This document shows positions 37,334 through 46,999 of a stretch of DNA of 64,000 nt, piece after piece. The position numbers and the translations under genes were made by a program. The stretch spans positions 1-64,000 of the forward strand of contig JADFOK010000004.1 in assembly GCA_022562895.1 (NCBI GenBank). The letters run 5' to 3'. How positions within the stretch are numbered: position 1 is the stretch's first letter; every line of letters starts with the position of its first letter. The notes below the pieces were generated by a model, which had not been told where the DNA came from, did not search any database, and worked only from the letters and a program-made list of their open reading frames with translations. The stretch comes from Bacteroidota bacterium. Its GTDB lineage: Bacteria; Bacteroidota; Bacteroidia; Flavobacteriales; Flavobacteriaceae.

Positions 37334-37852
37334 TTACCAGCCGATATATTTTGGAGGTATAATGCTATTTAGGTTGAGATAAACTACAAGTTGTCCACGA
37401 TGATGGGTAACATGATCCTGCAAAAGATTAAGAATTTGAAGTTTGCTTTTGGGTTCAGATAAGAAATCTACAGTAACCTTCAAGTTATCGTCAGGGGTAT
37501 TTTTAATTAATTCTGCAACTGAGTTGAAAGCAATTTCCAATAAAATTATAGTTTCAGCTTTTGAAGATGGTAAAGGGGTTTCTACCCTCTTGTATTCAAT
37601 ATTAGAAAAATAAAAATTACTCAGCCAATCCATATTTCCTTTAATATGAATGAGCTGTTCTTTAAAACTCATTTGTCGTTCAGTGGGTTTAAAATTATAT
37701 GCATTTTCGGGCATTGCTTCAGCGACTTCCAAAAGGTAATTTTTAGAATTCTCCCATTTTTCTATAAAAGCTTCTTTTGGTGTGGATGTTTGGGCTGATA
37801 AAGACGAATGAAATAAGGCCGTTAATAGTATAAAAGCAATTTGTTTTTTCAT
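37334..37852 (-). CDS. exported DinB/DfsB-like four-helix protein
   Basis: A 172-residue protein with a signal peptide (residues 1-20, ending LSAQ) and a DinB-type helical bundle (KNYLLEVAEAMPENAYNFKP, HIKGNMDWLS, LQDHVTHHRGQLVVYL). The DinB metal site usually uses three His. H69-, H151- and H155-type positions are present in the HIKGN and HVTHHRGQ segments. An exported DinB-fold protein in front of ogt is a recurrent arrangement in Bacteroidota, perhaps thiol-related. Function not established. Confidence 0.8.
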   Translation of the reverse strand: MKKQIAFILLTALFHSSLSAQTSTPKEAFIEKWENSKNYLLEVAEAMPENAYNFKPTERQMSFKEQLIHIKGNMDWLSNFYFSNIEYKRVETPLPSSKAETIILLEIAFNSVAELIKNTPDDNLKVTVDFLSEPKSKLQILNLLQDHVTHHRGQLVVYLNLNSIIPPKYIGW

Positions 37853-38167
37853 AACACAGGTTTTTTTCAGTAATAGCAGCAGTTACCGAAAGTGGTAATA
37901 CAAAAATAATCCCTATTACTGGAATTAAAAGCATTAACATAAAAAATATACCATTACCAATCGCGACACCCCTATATTTATTTACAAATTGGATACTTTG
38001 TTTATAGGATAAATGCCTCTCCAGAGTGTAGTCCATATTCCCAAACACAGATATTGGAAATCAACTTCCCAATGTCATCAGAAAAACCCAAGCATAAAAC
38101 CCAAAACCTAATGCAGTTTATAAACTTATGATCATAGGGATTCCAAAATACTTCCATAATCCTAGTG
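37743..38167 (-). pseudogene. decayed C-terminal half of an EI24/CysZ-like membrane protein
   Basis: One minus-strand frame reads LWKYFGIPMIISL, stop, TALGFGFYAWVFLMTLGS, stop, FPISVFGNMDYTLERHLSYK, and then a segment with NKYRGVAIGNGIFFML and IPVIGIIFVLPLSVTAAI. The last part is the hallmark of EI24-domain (CysZ-like) proteins. The in-frame stops are TAA at 38118-38120 and TGA at 38061-38063, both inside hydrophobic segments where the family is continuous. The N-terminal half is missing and the 3' end runs into the DinB gene. A 101-residue frame from a GTG at 38048 remains open but is probably not functional. Confidence 0.7.
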
Positions 38168-38455
38168 TGTTAATTAGTTATAGACTATCACCGTAAGCTT
38201 TGATGCCACTAAAAATATTTTTTATCATTCTATATAAAATATAAACCAGTTCAGGGGGTTATTTTCTAAGACAAAGATTTACATTGTAATAAGATTTACC
38301 AAATTTAGTACTCCATGGGAAAGTAGATTTCTTATAAATGATTGTTTTATTGCCCCAGATTATTGGTTTTGTTTATTACCTATATTAAAAGTTGTTATTT
38401 ATCATTTATAAATAACAAAAAAATTAGACCTTTATAGATTACAATTAAAAAATGT
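38168..38455. other. intergenic region upstream of the PPK2 pair, with inverted repeat
   Basis: No coding frame is credible here. Near its right end lies an inverted repeat with 11-bp perfect arms, TTGTTATTTAT (38392-38402) and ATAAATAACAA (38408-38418), 54 bp before the first PPK2 ATG. There is no T-run, so an operator or leader hairpin is more likely than a terminator. The left part may contain eroded sequence of the EI24 pseudogene. Confidence 0.4.
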
Positions 38456-39307
38456 ATGTTAACATTAGAAGATTTTCAGAAATTTAAAAACCCAAAAGAA
38501 TTTTTAAAAATACTTAAGTCTAAATTAGGTAAAAAAAGATTATCCAGAATACTTTACGATGTACAGTATGAAAAAGAATTACTTCTTCTTCAGGCGGAAT
38601 TAGTAAACTTACAACATTGGGTGGTAAAGAATAACAGACGTGTTTGTATAATATTTGAGGGAAGAGATGCAGCAGGAAAGGGAGGTGCTATTCGAAGAAT
38701 GGCAGAACATTTAAATCCCCGTGCTTTGAGAATTGTAGCTTTAACAAAACCAACAAAGGTAGAAAAGGGGCAATGGTATTTTAGAAGATATATTAAAGAA
38801 TTACCCAATCTTGGAGAGCTTGTTTTTTTTGACAGAAGTTGGTATAACCGTGCTGTATTGGAACCTGTAATGGAATTTTGCAATGATGAGGAATACAATA
38901 AATTTATGATTCAGGTTCCTGAGTTTGAACATATGCTTTATGAAGATGGAGTACATTTAATAAAGTTATGGTTCTCAATTTCAAAAAAAGAGCAGCTTAA
39001 AAGATTTAATTCTAGATTAACAAACCCGTTAAAACGTTGGAAATTCAGTTCGGTTGATATGGAAGGACAAAAAAAATGGGATAATTTCACCTTTTACAAA
39101 GATCAAATGTTTGTTAAAACGCATACAAGCTTTAGTCCTTGGATTATTATTAAAACGAACAATAAAAAAGAAGCCCGGTTGGAGAGTATACGTTATGTGC
39201 TTTCAAGGTTTAATTATGATAGCAAAAAGGATCCACAGACCACATTAATGCCAGATCCAAATATTGTACTACGATACCATAGAACTATAATAACAAATGA
39301 AAAATAA
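38456..39307 (+). CDS. ppk2: polyphosphate kinase 2, copy 1
   Basis: A 283-residue PPK2 with Walker A FEGRDAAGKGGAIRR, the lid region KPTKVEKGQWYFRRY, and Walker B VFFDRSWYNRAVLEP. PPK2 enzymes move phosphate between polyphosphate and nucleoside mono- or diphosphates. Length and single domain fit class I (NDP-phosphorylating), but class cannot be proven by eye. The stop overlaps the next PPK2 start by 1 bp. Confidence 0.93.
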   Translation: MLTLEDFQKFKNPKEFLKILKSKLGKKRLSRILYDVQYEKELLLLQAELVNLQHWVVKNNRRVCIIFEGRDAAGKGGAIRRMAEHLNPRALRIVALTKPTKVEKGQWYFRRYIKELPNLGELVFFDRSWYNRAVLEPVMEFCNDEEYNKFMIQVPEFEHMLYEDGVHLIKLWFSISKKEQLKRFNSRLTNPLKRWKFSSVDMEGQKKWDNFTFYKDQMFVKTHTSFSPWIIIKTNNKKEARLESIRYVLSRFNYDSKKDPQTTLMPDPNIVLRYHRTIITNEK

Positions 39308-40119
39308 TGATTGAAAAAATAACAGAAGAAGATTTAATACCGCTTAATAAGAGAAGAGGAATAAAACAATTATTATCTCGGGATAATACTACGATCAGAA
39401 GAGTTCTTAATTATTTAAATTATGAGGAACGACTAAAGACTCTGCAAGAGGAGCTCATTAATCTTCAAAGTTGGGTTGTTGATAATAAAGAAAAGGTAGT
39501 AATCATTTTTGAAGGACGTGATGCAGCAGGAAAAGGGGGAGCTATAAGAAGAGCAACCCAATATTTAAATCCAAGAGAATTTAAGGTGGTTGCATTGCCT
39601 AAGCCAACCGATGTAGAAAAAGGACAATGGTATTTTCAACGCTATATTAACCAATTACCAAGAGAGGGTAAGATTATATTTTTTGATAGAAGTTGGTATA
39701 ACAGAGCTGTTGTAGAACCTGTAAATAAGTTTTGTACATTAAAAGAGTATAAAATATTTATGAACCAGATAAATTATTTTGAGAGTATGATAACCGAGTC
39801 TGGAATACGACTTATTAAACTTTATTTTTCAATTTCAAAAGAAGAACAAAAAAAACGTTTTGAAAACATTAAATCGAGTCCTGTAAAAAAATGGAAATTT
39901 AGTGCTGTTGATGAAAAAGCCTTAGAACTTTGGGATGATTATACAGAGTATAATAAGAAGATGTTTAACAAAACAAATACTAAAGTAGCACCCTGGATAG
40001 TAATTAAGGCCAATAGAAAAACGACAGCTAGAATAAAAGCTATTGAACATATTTTAGACGAGATTCCCTATGAAATTAAGAAAAATGCAGATATTGAGCC
40101 TATAGATTTTAATGAATAG
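39307..40119 (+). CDS. ppk2: polyphosphate kinase 2, copy 2
   Basis: A 270-residue PPK2 with all motifs intact: FEGRDAAGKGGAIRRA, KPTDVEKGQWYFQRY and IFFDRSWYNRAVVEP. Its ATG overlaps the stop of copy 1 (TAATG), so the two are translationally coupled. They differ throughout, including the C-terminus, so they are diverged paralogues that could form hetero-oligomers or prefer different nucleotides. Confidence 0.93.
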   Translation: MIEKITEEDLIPLNKRRGIKQLLSRDNTTIRRVLNYLNYEERLKTLQEELINLQSWVVDNKEKVVIIFEGRDAAGKGGAIRRATQYLNPREFKVVALPKPTDVEKGQWYFQRYINQLPREGKIIFFDRSWYNRAVVEPVNKFCTLKEYKIFMNQINYFESMITESGIRLIKLYFSISKEEQKKRFENIKSSPVKKWKFSAVDEKALELWDDYTEYNKKMFNKTNTKVAPWIVIKANRKTTARIKAIEHILDEIPYEIKKNADIEPIDFNE

Positions 40120-40190
40120 CCTGTTGATATTCATTTTCCTATCCAAATCCAGAACGAAAACCCATATCTTTATTAAAATTATTTAATATT

Positions 40191-43100
40191 ATGAGATATT
40201 TTTATATGAATATTATTGGGGTTCTTATCCTTTTTTTCTTTGGAATTAATTCAGAATCCACCCATTCACAAACCTATAACGAGGAGTTATACGATGCCCT
40301 GGAGTATCGTCTTTTAGGACCGTTTCGAGGTGGTAGAAGCGCAGCAGTTACAGGTGTTCCAAATAAGCCCAATTTATTTTATTTTGGAGCTACAGGTGGA
40401 GGAGTTTGGAAAACTGAAGACGGGGGAAGAACTTGGGAGAATATTTCTGATGGTTTTTTTGGAGGTTCAATAGGATCTATTGTTGTAAGTGTTGACGACC
40501 CAAATGTGATTTATGTTGGGGGTGGTGAAACTACTGTGAGAGGAAATGTTTCTTCGGGTTATGGAGTATGGAAAACTGAAAATGCAGGTAAAACCTGGAA
40601 TCAAATAGGCTTAAAAAAAAGCCGCCATATCCCAAGATTGGTTGTTCATCCCAGAGATCACAATATTATTTTCGCAGCAGTATTGGGGAATATATACAAA
40701 CCTACTTCGGAAAGAGGGATATACAAAAGTACAGATGGTGGAAAAACCTGGGAACAAAAATTATTTGTAAATCAGAATGCAGGTGCTGTGGATTTAATCA
40801 TGGATCCTACAAACCCCCGAATTTTATATGCATCTACCTGGAATGTTAGAAGAACACCCTATAGTCTTAGTAGCGGGGGAGAAGGTTCTGCTCTTTGGAA
40901 AAGTAATGATAACGGTGAAACCTGGAAAGAGATTTCAAAAAATGAAGGGTTTCCGACAGGGACTCTTGGTAATATTGGTGTAACCGTTTCACCTGTAAAT
41001 AATGAAAGAGTTTGGGTAATAGTAGAGAATAAAGAAAAGGGGGGTGTTTATAAAAGTGATGATGGAGGAGAAACATGGAAAGAAGTAAATAGCGAACGAA
41101 AATTGCGCCAACGGGCTTGGTATTATACACGTATTTATGCCGACCCATATAATGAAAATATTGTTTATGTACTCAATGTAAACTACCATAAAAGTTCGGA
41201 CGGAGGGAAAACATTTAACACTTTTAATGCTCCTCATGGAGACCATCACGATCTTTGGATTGCTCCGGAAAACCCAAAACGCATGATCATGGGAGATGAT
41301 GGAGGTGCACAAATAACCTACGATGGTGGAGAAACTTGGAGTACTTACCATAATCAACCTACAGCTCAATTTTATCGGGTGACCACAGATAATTTTTTCC
41401 CATACAGGATTTATGCAGCACAACAAGATAATTCTACAATACGGATATCACATAGAAATGAAGGTAGGAGATTAGATGAGGATGACTGGGAGTCAACTGC
41501 AGGTGGAGAAAGTGCCCATATTACTATAGACCCTAAGAATAATGATATTGTTTTTGGTGGGAGTTACGGTGGTTTTTTAACGCGTTATAATCATAAAACC
41601 GGAACGATAAGAAGTGTTAGCGTATGGCCAGATAACCCAATGGGACATGGTGCAGAAGACTTGAAATATCGTTTTCAATGGAATTTCCCTATTTTCTTTT
41701 CATATCACGATGCTAATAAACTGTATTCATTTTCTAACTTTGTTCATGTAACTACTAACGAAGGAGAAAGTTGGAAGGTAATAAGTCCGGACTTAACAAG
41801 AAATGACACTACTAAATTAAAATCTTCGGGGGGGCCTATCACTCAAGATAATACATCGGTGGAATATTATTGTACTATTTTTGCAGCTGCGGAATCTCCT
41901 GTAACCTCAGGAGTAATTTGGACAGGAAGTGATGATGGATTGGTATACCTTACTCGTGATGGCGGATCAACATGGGACAACGTTACTCCAAGCGAAATGC
42001 CAAATTGGATGATGATAAATAGCGTGGAACCTTCGGTTTATGATGAAGCAACTTGCTACATTGCCGGAACCAAATACAAAACAGGAGATTTTGCACCTTA
42101 CTTATATAAAACGAGTGACTTTGGAAAGTCTTGGAAAAAGATAACCAATGGAATTCCGAGTGAGCATTTTACTCGAGTATTAAGAGAAGACCCAATAAAG
42201 AAAGGAATATTATATGCTGGCACCGAAACAGGATTGTATGTTTCGTTTAATGATGGTAATAACTGGCAACCACTTCAGTTAAATTTACCTATAGTTCCTA
42301 TTACAGATTTAAAAGTAAAGGAGAATAATCTAATCGTTGCAACTCAAGGAAGAAGCCTTTGGATATTAGATGATCTAAGCCTATTGCATCAACTTTCAAG
42401 TATAAAAAACGAGGAGATTATACTTTTTAAACCTAAAGACACCTATCGTATGGGAGGAAGTTCAAACAAAGAGTCTTTAACTTCGGGAACTAATCACCCT
42501 TCAGGAGTTATAACGTATTTTTATGTAAAAGACCCAGGCGAGAAGGAAATAAAACTAAGTTATCTCAGCTTAAAAAACGATACCATAAAAACGGTAAGTA
42601 CAAAGAACAAAAAGGATAAATTTAAAGTAAAGGAAGGAGCGAATATGTTTGTATGGAATACACGAGGAAAAAGTGCTGAAAAACTGGAAGGCATGATTTT
42701 TTGGTGGGGAAGTACAAATGCACCAAAAGCCGTTCCGGGTGAATATAAAGTTGTTCTAAGCGTTGGAGAGGATAATTTTATACAAAACTTTTTAATTGTA
42801 GCAGCAAAAAATGGAGAAACCAATATTGCAGAAATGCAAAAGCAATTCGATTTTATAACTAAAATAAATGAAACGGTAGATATAGCACATTTATCAATCA
42901 AAAAAATAAGAAAAATCAATAAACAATTAAAGACCTTTCAAGAAGAATATAAGGATGATGAGCGTGTGAAATCACTCCTTGAAAAAGCTAAAAAGTTAAG
43001 TGATGATTTTTCAGAGATTGAAAAAGCATTGTATCAAACAAAAAATAAAAGCAAACAAGATCCACTTAATTTTCCAATTAGGCTTACCAACAAATTAGCT

Positions 43101-43310
43101 CACTTAAATAGTTTGGTAGGAATGGATGATTTTCCGCCAACAACACAGGATATAGCTGTAAAAAACGAGTTAACTAAAAAAATTAATTTGGAATTAGAAA
43201 AATTCGATAAATTAATCTCCATCGAAATTAAAGATTTTAATGAGGAGTTTAAGGCATTAAACCTAAACTATTTATTTATTGAAGTCAACAAAAATAATAG
43301 GAATGATTAA
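40191..43310 (+). CDS. exported VPS10/sortilin-like BNR-repeat protein
   Basis: A 1039-residue protein with a signal peptide (about 1-27, ending STHSQ; Met6 is an alternative start). Many Asp-box/BNR blades follow, for example TEDGGRTWENI, STDGGKTWEQK, SDDGGETWKEV and TRDGGSTWDNV, between about residues 35 and 750. This indicates one or two large beta-propellers. From about 870 the chain is Lys/Glu-rich and probably coiled-coil. Homologues are often labelled glycosyl hydrolase, but no glycosidase catalytic set is evident. There is no T9SS tail, so the periplasm or outer-membrane periplasmic face is likely. Function unknown. Confidence 0.8.
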   Translation: MRYFYMNIIGVLILFFFGINSESTHSQTYNEELYDALEYRLLGPFRGGRSAAVTGVPNKPNLFYFGATGGGVWKTEDGGRTWENISDGFFGGSIGSIVVSVDDPNVIYVGGGETTVRGNVSSGYGVWKTENAGKTWNQIGLKKSRHIPRLVVHPRDHNIIFAAVLGNIYKPTSERGIYKSTDGGKTWEQKLFVNQNAGAVDLIMDPTNPRILYASTWNVRRTPYSLSSGGEGSALWKSNDNGETWKEISKNEGFPTGTLGNIGVTVSPVNNERVWVIVENKEKGGVYKSDDGGETWKEVNSERKLRQRAWYYTRIYADPYNENIVYVLNVNYHKSSDGGKTFNTFNAPHGDHHDLWIAPENPKRMIMGDDGGAQITYDGGETWSTYHNQPTAQFYRVTTDNFFPYRIYAAQQDNSTIRISHRNEGRRLDEDDWESTAGGESAHITIDPKNNDIVFGGSYGGFLTRYNHKTGTIRSVSVWPDNPMGHGAEDLKYRFQWNFPIFFSYHDANKLYSFSNFVHVTTNEGESWKVISPDLTRNDTTKLKSSGGPITQDNTSVEYYCTIFAAAESPVTSGVIWTGSDDGLVYLTRDGGSTWDNVTPSEMPNWMMINSVEPSVYDEATCYIAGTKYKTGDFAPYLYKTSDFGKSWKKITNGIPSEHFTRVLREDPIKKGILYAGTETGLYVSFNDGNNWQPLQLNLPIVPITDLKVKENNLIVATQGRSLWILDDLSLLHQLSSIKNEEIILFKPKDTYRMGGSSNKESLTSGTNHPSGVITYFYVKDPGEKEIKLSYLSLKNDTIKTVSTKNKKDKFKVKEGANMFVWNTRGKSAEKLEGMIFWWGSTNAPKAVPGEYKVVLSVGEDNFIQNFLIVAAKNGETNIAEMQKQFDFITKINETVDIAHLSIKKIRKINKQLKTFQEEYKDDERVKSLLEKAKKLSDDFSEIEKALYQTKNKSKQDPLNFPIRLTNKLAHLNSLVGMDDFPPTTQDIAVKNELTKKINLELEKFDKLISIEIKDFNEEFKALNLNYLFIEVNKNNRND

Positions 43311-43353
43311 TATGGAGCAATAATTGTTATCTGCCAATCTTAAATCGAAATAA

Positions 43354-44808
43354 ATGAGTTTTTACAATAGATCGCTTAGGTCTCGTATATTTTTATCAAT
43401 GATTCTATTGGTAATAGGTGCTTCTATACTTATTGCATTAGTCACTATTTTTCAATACAAAGAAGAAGCTCAGGATTACCATAGGGAACGATTAATCAGA
43501 AAGGAAGCTGCAATTAGAGAAAATATAAATTATGTTTTAAAAACAACAACCTACCCCGTTGTAACAGAAGAAATCCCGTTAATATTTAAAGAAAAAATCT
43601 ATGAAATTAAAGACATTCACAAACTCGAAATCTATCTCTATGATTTAGAAGGAAATCTCTTGATAACTTCTAAGGCATCTTTTATTAAAGACTTGACCAA
43701 TCTTAAAATGTCCTTTAAAGCATTGGAAGGGATTAAAAATTCTTCAAACAGAAGGTTTATTGAAAAATTTGAAGAAAGTGGTCAAGATTATCGATCCTCT
43801 TATACTTATGTCACAGATAGGCATTTCAAACCTTTGGCAATTCTCAATCTACCTTATATTGAAGACGACGGATTAATAAATAAGGAGCTTAAAGAAAATC
43901 TTACCAGATTAGGATATGCTTATTTGTTTATGTTACTAATTGCGGTTGTTCTAGCTTATTTTCTTTCAAAATATATTACTCGTTCATTAAATACAATTAG
44001 TCAAAAAATAACTGAAACCCGACTCGACAAACGCAATCAAAAAATAATCATCGATGACACTTTTTTAGAAATATCAACATTAGTAAGTGCGTATAATGGA
44101 ATGATTGATGAATTAGAGAGTAGTGCAGCACAACTTGCAACGAATGAGCGAGAAGCAGCTTGGCGTGAAATGGCCAAGCAAGTAGCCCATGAGATAAAAA
44201 ACCCTTTAACGCCTATGCGCCTTACTGTACAAAGCTTTCAGAGAAATTTTAACCCTGAGGATCCTGAAATCCAAAAAAAAATGAAAGAGTACAGCAATAG
44301 CCTTATTCAGCAAATTGATACAATGAGTTCCATTGCTTCAGCGTTTTCTACCTATGCACAAATGCCTGCACAAAAGATTGAAACACTTAATGTGGTTAAG
44401 ATCATTAAGCTTGCACTCGATATTTTTAATGAAGAATATATTTTCTTCTTTTCTGAAGAAAAAGAAATTATTGCCAAGTTTGATCGCACCCAACTTATTC
44501 GTGTAATAACTAATCTAATTAAAAATAGTATTCAGGCTATACACGAAAAGAAAACTGAAACTCCAAAAATCGAAGTTAATGTTTTTTCTGAAGACACCTC
44601 GGTTGTCATAACAGTGATGGATAATGGAATTGGGATTTCAAAAGAAAATATGGATAAGGTATTCGAACCTAAATTCACAACTAAAACCAGTGGAATGGGA
44701 TTAGGACTAGCCATGATAAAAAAGATTGTAGAAACCTATGGGGGAAGCATAACTTTTATTTCCTCGGAAGTGGATGGTACCACTTTTAAAGTGAGATTTC
44801 CTATGTAA
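43354..44808 (+). CDS. membrane sensor histidine kinase
   Basis: A 484-residue kinase with transmembrane helices near 12-31 and 193-208, a periplasmic sensor region between, and a HAMP-like linker. The dimerisation box carries the phospho-accepting His in MAKQVAHEIKNPLTPMRL, followed by an ATPase domain (N-box NLIKNSIQA, G1 DNGIGI, G2 GMGLGLAM). The HEIKNPLTPM type resembles NtrY. No response regulator is adjacent, so it is an orphan by position. The gap to the upstream BNR gene is 43 bp, so they may be co-transcribed. Confidence 0.9.
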   Translation: MSFYNRSLRSRIFLSMILLVIGASILIALVTIFQYKEEAQDYHRERLIRKEAAIRENINYVLKTTTYPVVTEEIPLIFKEKIYEIKDIHKLEIYLYDLEGNLLITSKASFIKDLTNLKMSFKALEGIKNSSNRRFIEKFEESGQDYRSSYTYVTDRHFKPLAILNLPYIEDDGLINKELKENLTRLGYAYLFMLLIAVVLAYFLSKYITRSLNTISQKITETRLDKRNQKIIIDDTFLEISTLVSAYNGMIDELESSAAQLATNEREAAWREMAKQVAHEIKNPLTPMRLTVQSFQRNFNPEDPEIQKKMKEYSNSLIQQIDTMSSIASAFSTYAQMPAQKIETLNVVKIIKLALDIFNEEYIFFFSEEKEIIAKFDRTQLIRVITNLIKNSIQAIHEKKTETPKIEVNVFSEDTSVVITVMDNGIGISKENMDKVFEPKFTTKTSGMGLGLAMIKKIVETYGGSITFISSEVDGTTFKVRFPM

Positions 44809-44823
44809 TAATAACGATTTTTG

Positions 44824-44831
44824 TAGCTTTG
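44824..44831 (+). promoter_or_regulatory. -7 box of the enoyl-CoA hydratase promoter
   Basis: TAGCTTTG is a full TAnnTTTG match, 40 bp before the ATG. Confidence 0.5.
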
Positions 44832-44871
44832 TTTTAACTTCAAACCTCAATTAATTAATAATCATTAGATT

Positions 44872-45654
44872 ATGAATTTCGAAAATATACTTACAATTAC
44901 AAAGGGTGGAATTACCACTATAACAATCGATAGACCTTCTAAACTTAACGCTTTAAATCGTTCTACTATAAAGGAGTTGCACGATGCTTTTAAAATGGCA
45001 GATGAAGACACTAAAACCAAGGTAATTATCCTTACCGGAAGTGGTGAAAAAGCTTTTGTTGCGGGAGCCGATATCAGTGAATTTGCAGATTTTTCGGTAG
45101 CAGAAGGAGAACACCTTGCTGCTGAAGGACAAGCAATACTTTTCGACTTTATAGCTAATCTTTCTACACCTGTAATAGCTGCTATTAATGGATTTGCATT
45201 AGGTGGTGGCCTTGAATTGGCTATGGCTGCACACTTTCGAATTGCAAGTGATAATGCCAAAATGGGTTTACCAGAAGTATCTTTGGGGTTAATTCCTGGT
45301 TATGGAGGGACCCAACGTCTACCACAACTAGTTGGCAAAGGAAAAGCCATGGAAATGATATTGACAGCCGGAATGATTGATGCTCAAAAAGCTCTAGATT
45401 ATGGATTGGTAAATCATGTAACAAATCAAGATGAACTTTTAGATTTGGCCAAAAAAATAGCTTCAAAAATTCAAATAAATTCCTCTGTGGCCATCGCTGC
45501 AGCAATCACTGCTATAAATGCCAATTATGAAGAAGGAGAAAATGGATTTGATACCGAGGTTATACAATTTGGAAAATGTTTTGGAACGGCAGATTTTAAA
45601 GAAGGCACCACAGCATTTCTGAATAAAAGAAAGGCTGAGTTTCCAGGGAAATAA
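44872..45654 (+). CDS. enoyl-CoA hydratase/isomerase (crotonase family)
   Basis: A 260-residue crotonase with the oxyanion-hole segments AFVAGADISEF and NGFALGGGLELAMAAHFRIAS. Two Glu lie in the active-site region (GLPEVSLGLIPGYGGTQRLPQL). This layout is typical of short-chain enoyl-CoA hydratase, which adds water to trans-2-enoyl-CoA in beta-oxidation or butanoate metabolism. It has its own promoter. Confidence 0.92.
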   Translation: MNFENILTITKGGITTITIDRPSKLNALNRSTIKELHDAFKMADEDTKTKVIILTGSGEKAFVAGADISEFADFSVAEGEHLAAEGQAILFDFIANLSTPVIAAINGFALGGGLELAMAAHFRIASDNAKMGLPEVSLGLIPGYGGTQRLPQLVGKGKAMEMILTAGMIDAQKALDYGLVNHVTNQDELLDLAKKIASKIQINSSVAIAAAITAINANYEEGENGFDTEVIQFGKCFGTADFKEGTTAFLNKRKAEFPGK

Positions 45655-45672
45655 TAGTAATCTTCCCAAAAA

Positions 45673-46419
45673 TTAATTATTTACTACAGCATCTATAATT
45701 TGTTTTTCAACCATATGGGTTAGTACATCCGTAGAGAAATCTGAAACTTTTAAAATGGGGTGAATTGTAAATTTTAATTGCACACCCATAGGAATAGGAA
45801 ACATACCATAACGCTGTAATTTCCATGAATTATTAATAGTTAACGGGAGAACATAAGCTTCCGGAATTTTTTTAAATAAAAGAACTAATCCTTTGAGTTG
45901 AAATCTTTTAGGGATACCTGTTTTACCTCTCGTACCTTCAGGAAAAATAACTCCACTTCGATTGTTTTGTTCAAGATATTTAGCGAAGCGGATCATTTTC
46001 TCAAGGGCTTGCCTCGGATTATTTCTGTCTATTAAAACAGAGCCGCCGTTTTTTAAATTAAATGATATTGACGGAATACCTTTTCCCAATTCTTTTTTGG
46101 AAACAAATTTTGGGTGATGCTTTCGTAAATACCAAATAAGAGGAGGAATGTCCCATAAACTTTGGTGATTAGAGACAATTATTAATGGAATATTTTCGGG
46201 AATGTCTTTTGGTTTATTTATTTTAAAAGTAGTTCCCAAAACACGAAGACACATCAGAATAAAAAAATTCAAGTAATCTACACTTTTTTTGTGGGCTAAG
46301 TAACCGAAAACCTTAAAACAAACCCATTGTATAGGATGAAAGACAACTAAGGTTAATCCAAAAAGCAGATAAAATAACACTGACAAAGGATAACTAAAAA
46401 TTAGAGAGAGTTTTTTCAT
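45673..46419 (-). CDS. 1-acyl-sn-glycerol-3-phosphate acyltransferase (PlsC family), second copy
   Basis: A 248-residue PlsC-family protein with an N-terminal hydrophobic segment (about 8-35), the HX4D box SNHQSLWDIPP, and the acceptor motif FPEGTRGKTG. It differs from the copy at 18645, which has the less usual FPEGGVPEDES, and looks like the canonical lysophosphatidate acyltransferase. It is convergent with the enoyl-CoA hydratase gene. Confidence 0.9.
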   Translation of the reverse strand: MKKLSLIFSYPLSVLFYLLFGLTLVVFHPIQWVCFKVFGYLAHKKSVDYLNFFILMCLRVLGTTFKINKPKDIPENIPLIIVSNHQSLWDIPPLIWYLRKHHPKFVSKKELGKGIPSISFNLKNGGSVLIDRNNPRQALEKMIRFAKYLEQNNRSGVIFPEGTRGKTGIPKRFQLKGLVLLFKKIPEAYVLPLTINNSWKLQRYGMFPIPMGVQLKFTIHPILKVSDFSTDVLTHMVEKQIIDAVVNN

Positions 46420-46431
46420 AAAGATTAAAGA

Positions 46432-46462
46432 TAAAAAAAGTCCCTAAGTTATCTTGGGGACT
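46432..46462 (-). terminator. intrinsic terminator of the bacilliredoxin gene
   Basis: On the minus strand AGTCCC(C) and GGGACT form a 6-7-bp stem around about 12 nt and are followed by seven U residues. It lies 28 bp after the leftward stop at 46490 and just before the acyltransferase start. Confidence 0.75.
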
Positions 46463-46489
46463 ATTTAATAAAATTTAAAAATACAATGC

Positions 46490-46900
46490 CTAGCAAAAAT
46501 CATTGTATGCACCTTTAAGGTTTTCAGAAATCATCTCTGCATCTCTTCCTTCAATATGGTGACGCTCTAACATATGCACTAATTCTCCGTTTTTAAACAA
46601 AGCCATAGAGGGCGAGCTTGGAGGGAATGGTGTCATAAACGATCGGGCAGTATCAACAGCTTCACTATCAACTCCTGCAAAAACAGTAACCAGGTTATCA
46701 GGGATTTTATCATTTTGTAAGGACAATCCTGCTGCTGGGCGTGCATTGGCGGCAGCACAGCCACATACAGAGTTAATTACTACCAGGGTAGTGCCTTCTT
46801 TACCAAGGGCCTGGTTTACATCATCTGCAGTATATAACTCCTTAAAACCTATTTTTGTAAGGTCTTCACGCATGGGTTTAACTAATTCGGGTGGATACAT
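46490..46900 (-). CDS. BrxA/BrxB-family bacilliredoxin
   Basis: A 136-residue DUF1094-family protein with the CGC-type motif VNSVCGCAAANARPA, preceded by the typical TTLVV strand and followed by SLQNDKIPDNLVTVFAGVD. Bacilliredoxins remove bacillithiol, or a similar thiol, from S-thiolated proteins. Whether this organism makes bacillithiol cannot be judged from this window. It has a TATCTTTG promoter box and its own terminator. Confidence 0.9.
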   Translation of the reverse strand: MYPPELVKPMREDLTKIGFKELYTADDVNQALGKEGTTLVVINSVCGCAAANARPAAGLSLQNDKIPDNLVTVFAGVDSEAVDTARSFMTPFPPSSPSMALFKNGELVHMLERHHIEGRDAEMISENLKGAYNDFC

Positions 46901-46934
46901 AATATATGTGTTTAAATGTGTAACAATTTTTTTA

Positions 46935-46942
46935 CAAAGATA
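46935..46942 (-). promoter_or_regulatory. -7 box of the bacilliredoxin promoter
   Basis: TATCTTTG on the minus strand, 34 bp before the ATG. Confidence 0.5.
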
Positions 46943-46999
46943 ACTAATTTAAGGAGTAACAAAGTTTAGAATCTTAATTTATGTATTCAGAATTAAAAT

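Noticed and set aside
40191..43310. Glycosyl hydrolase for the 1039-aa BNR protein
   Set aside because: Only Asp-box/BNR propeller repeats are visible. No sialidase Arg triad or other glycosidase catalytic set could be identified, so the function is left open.
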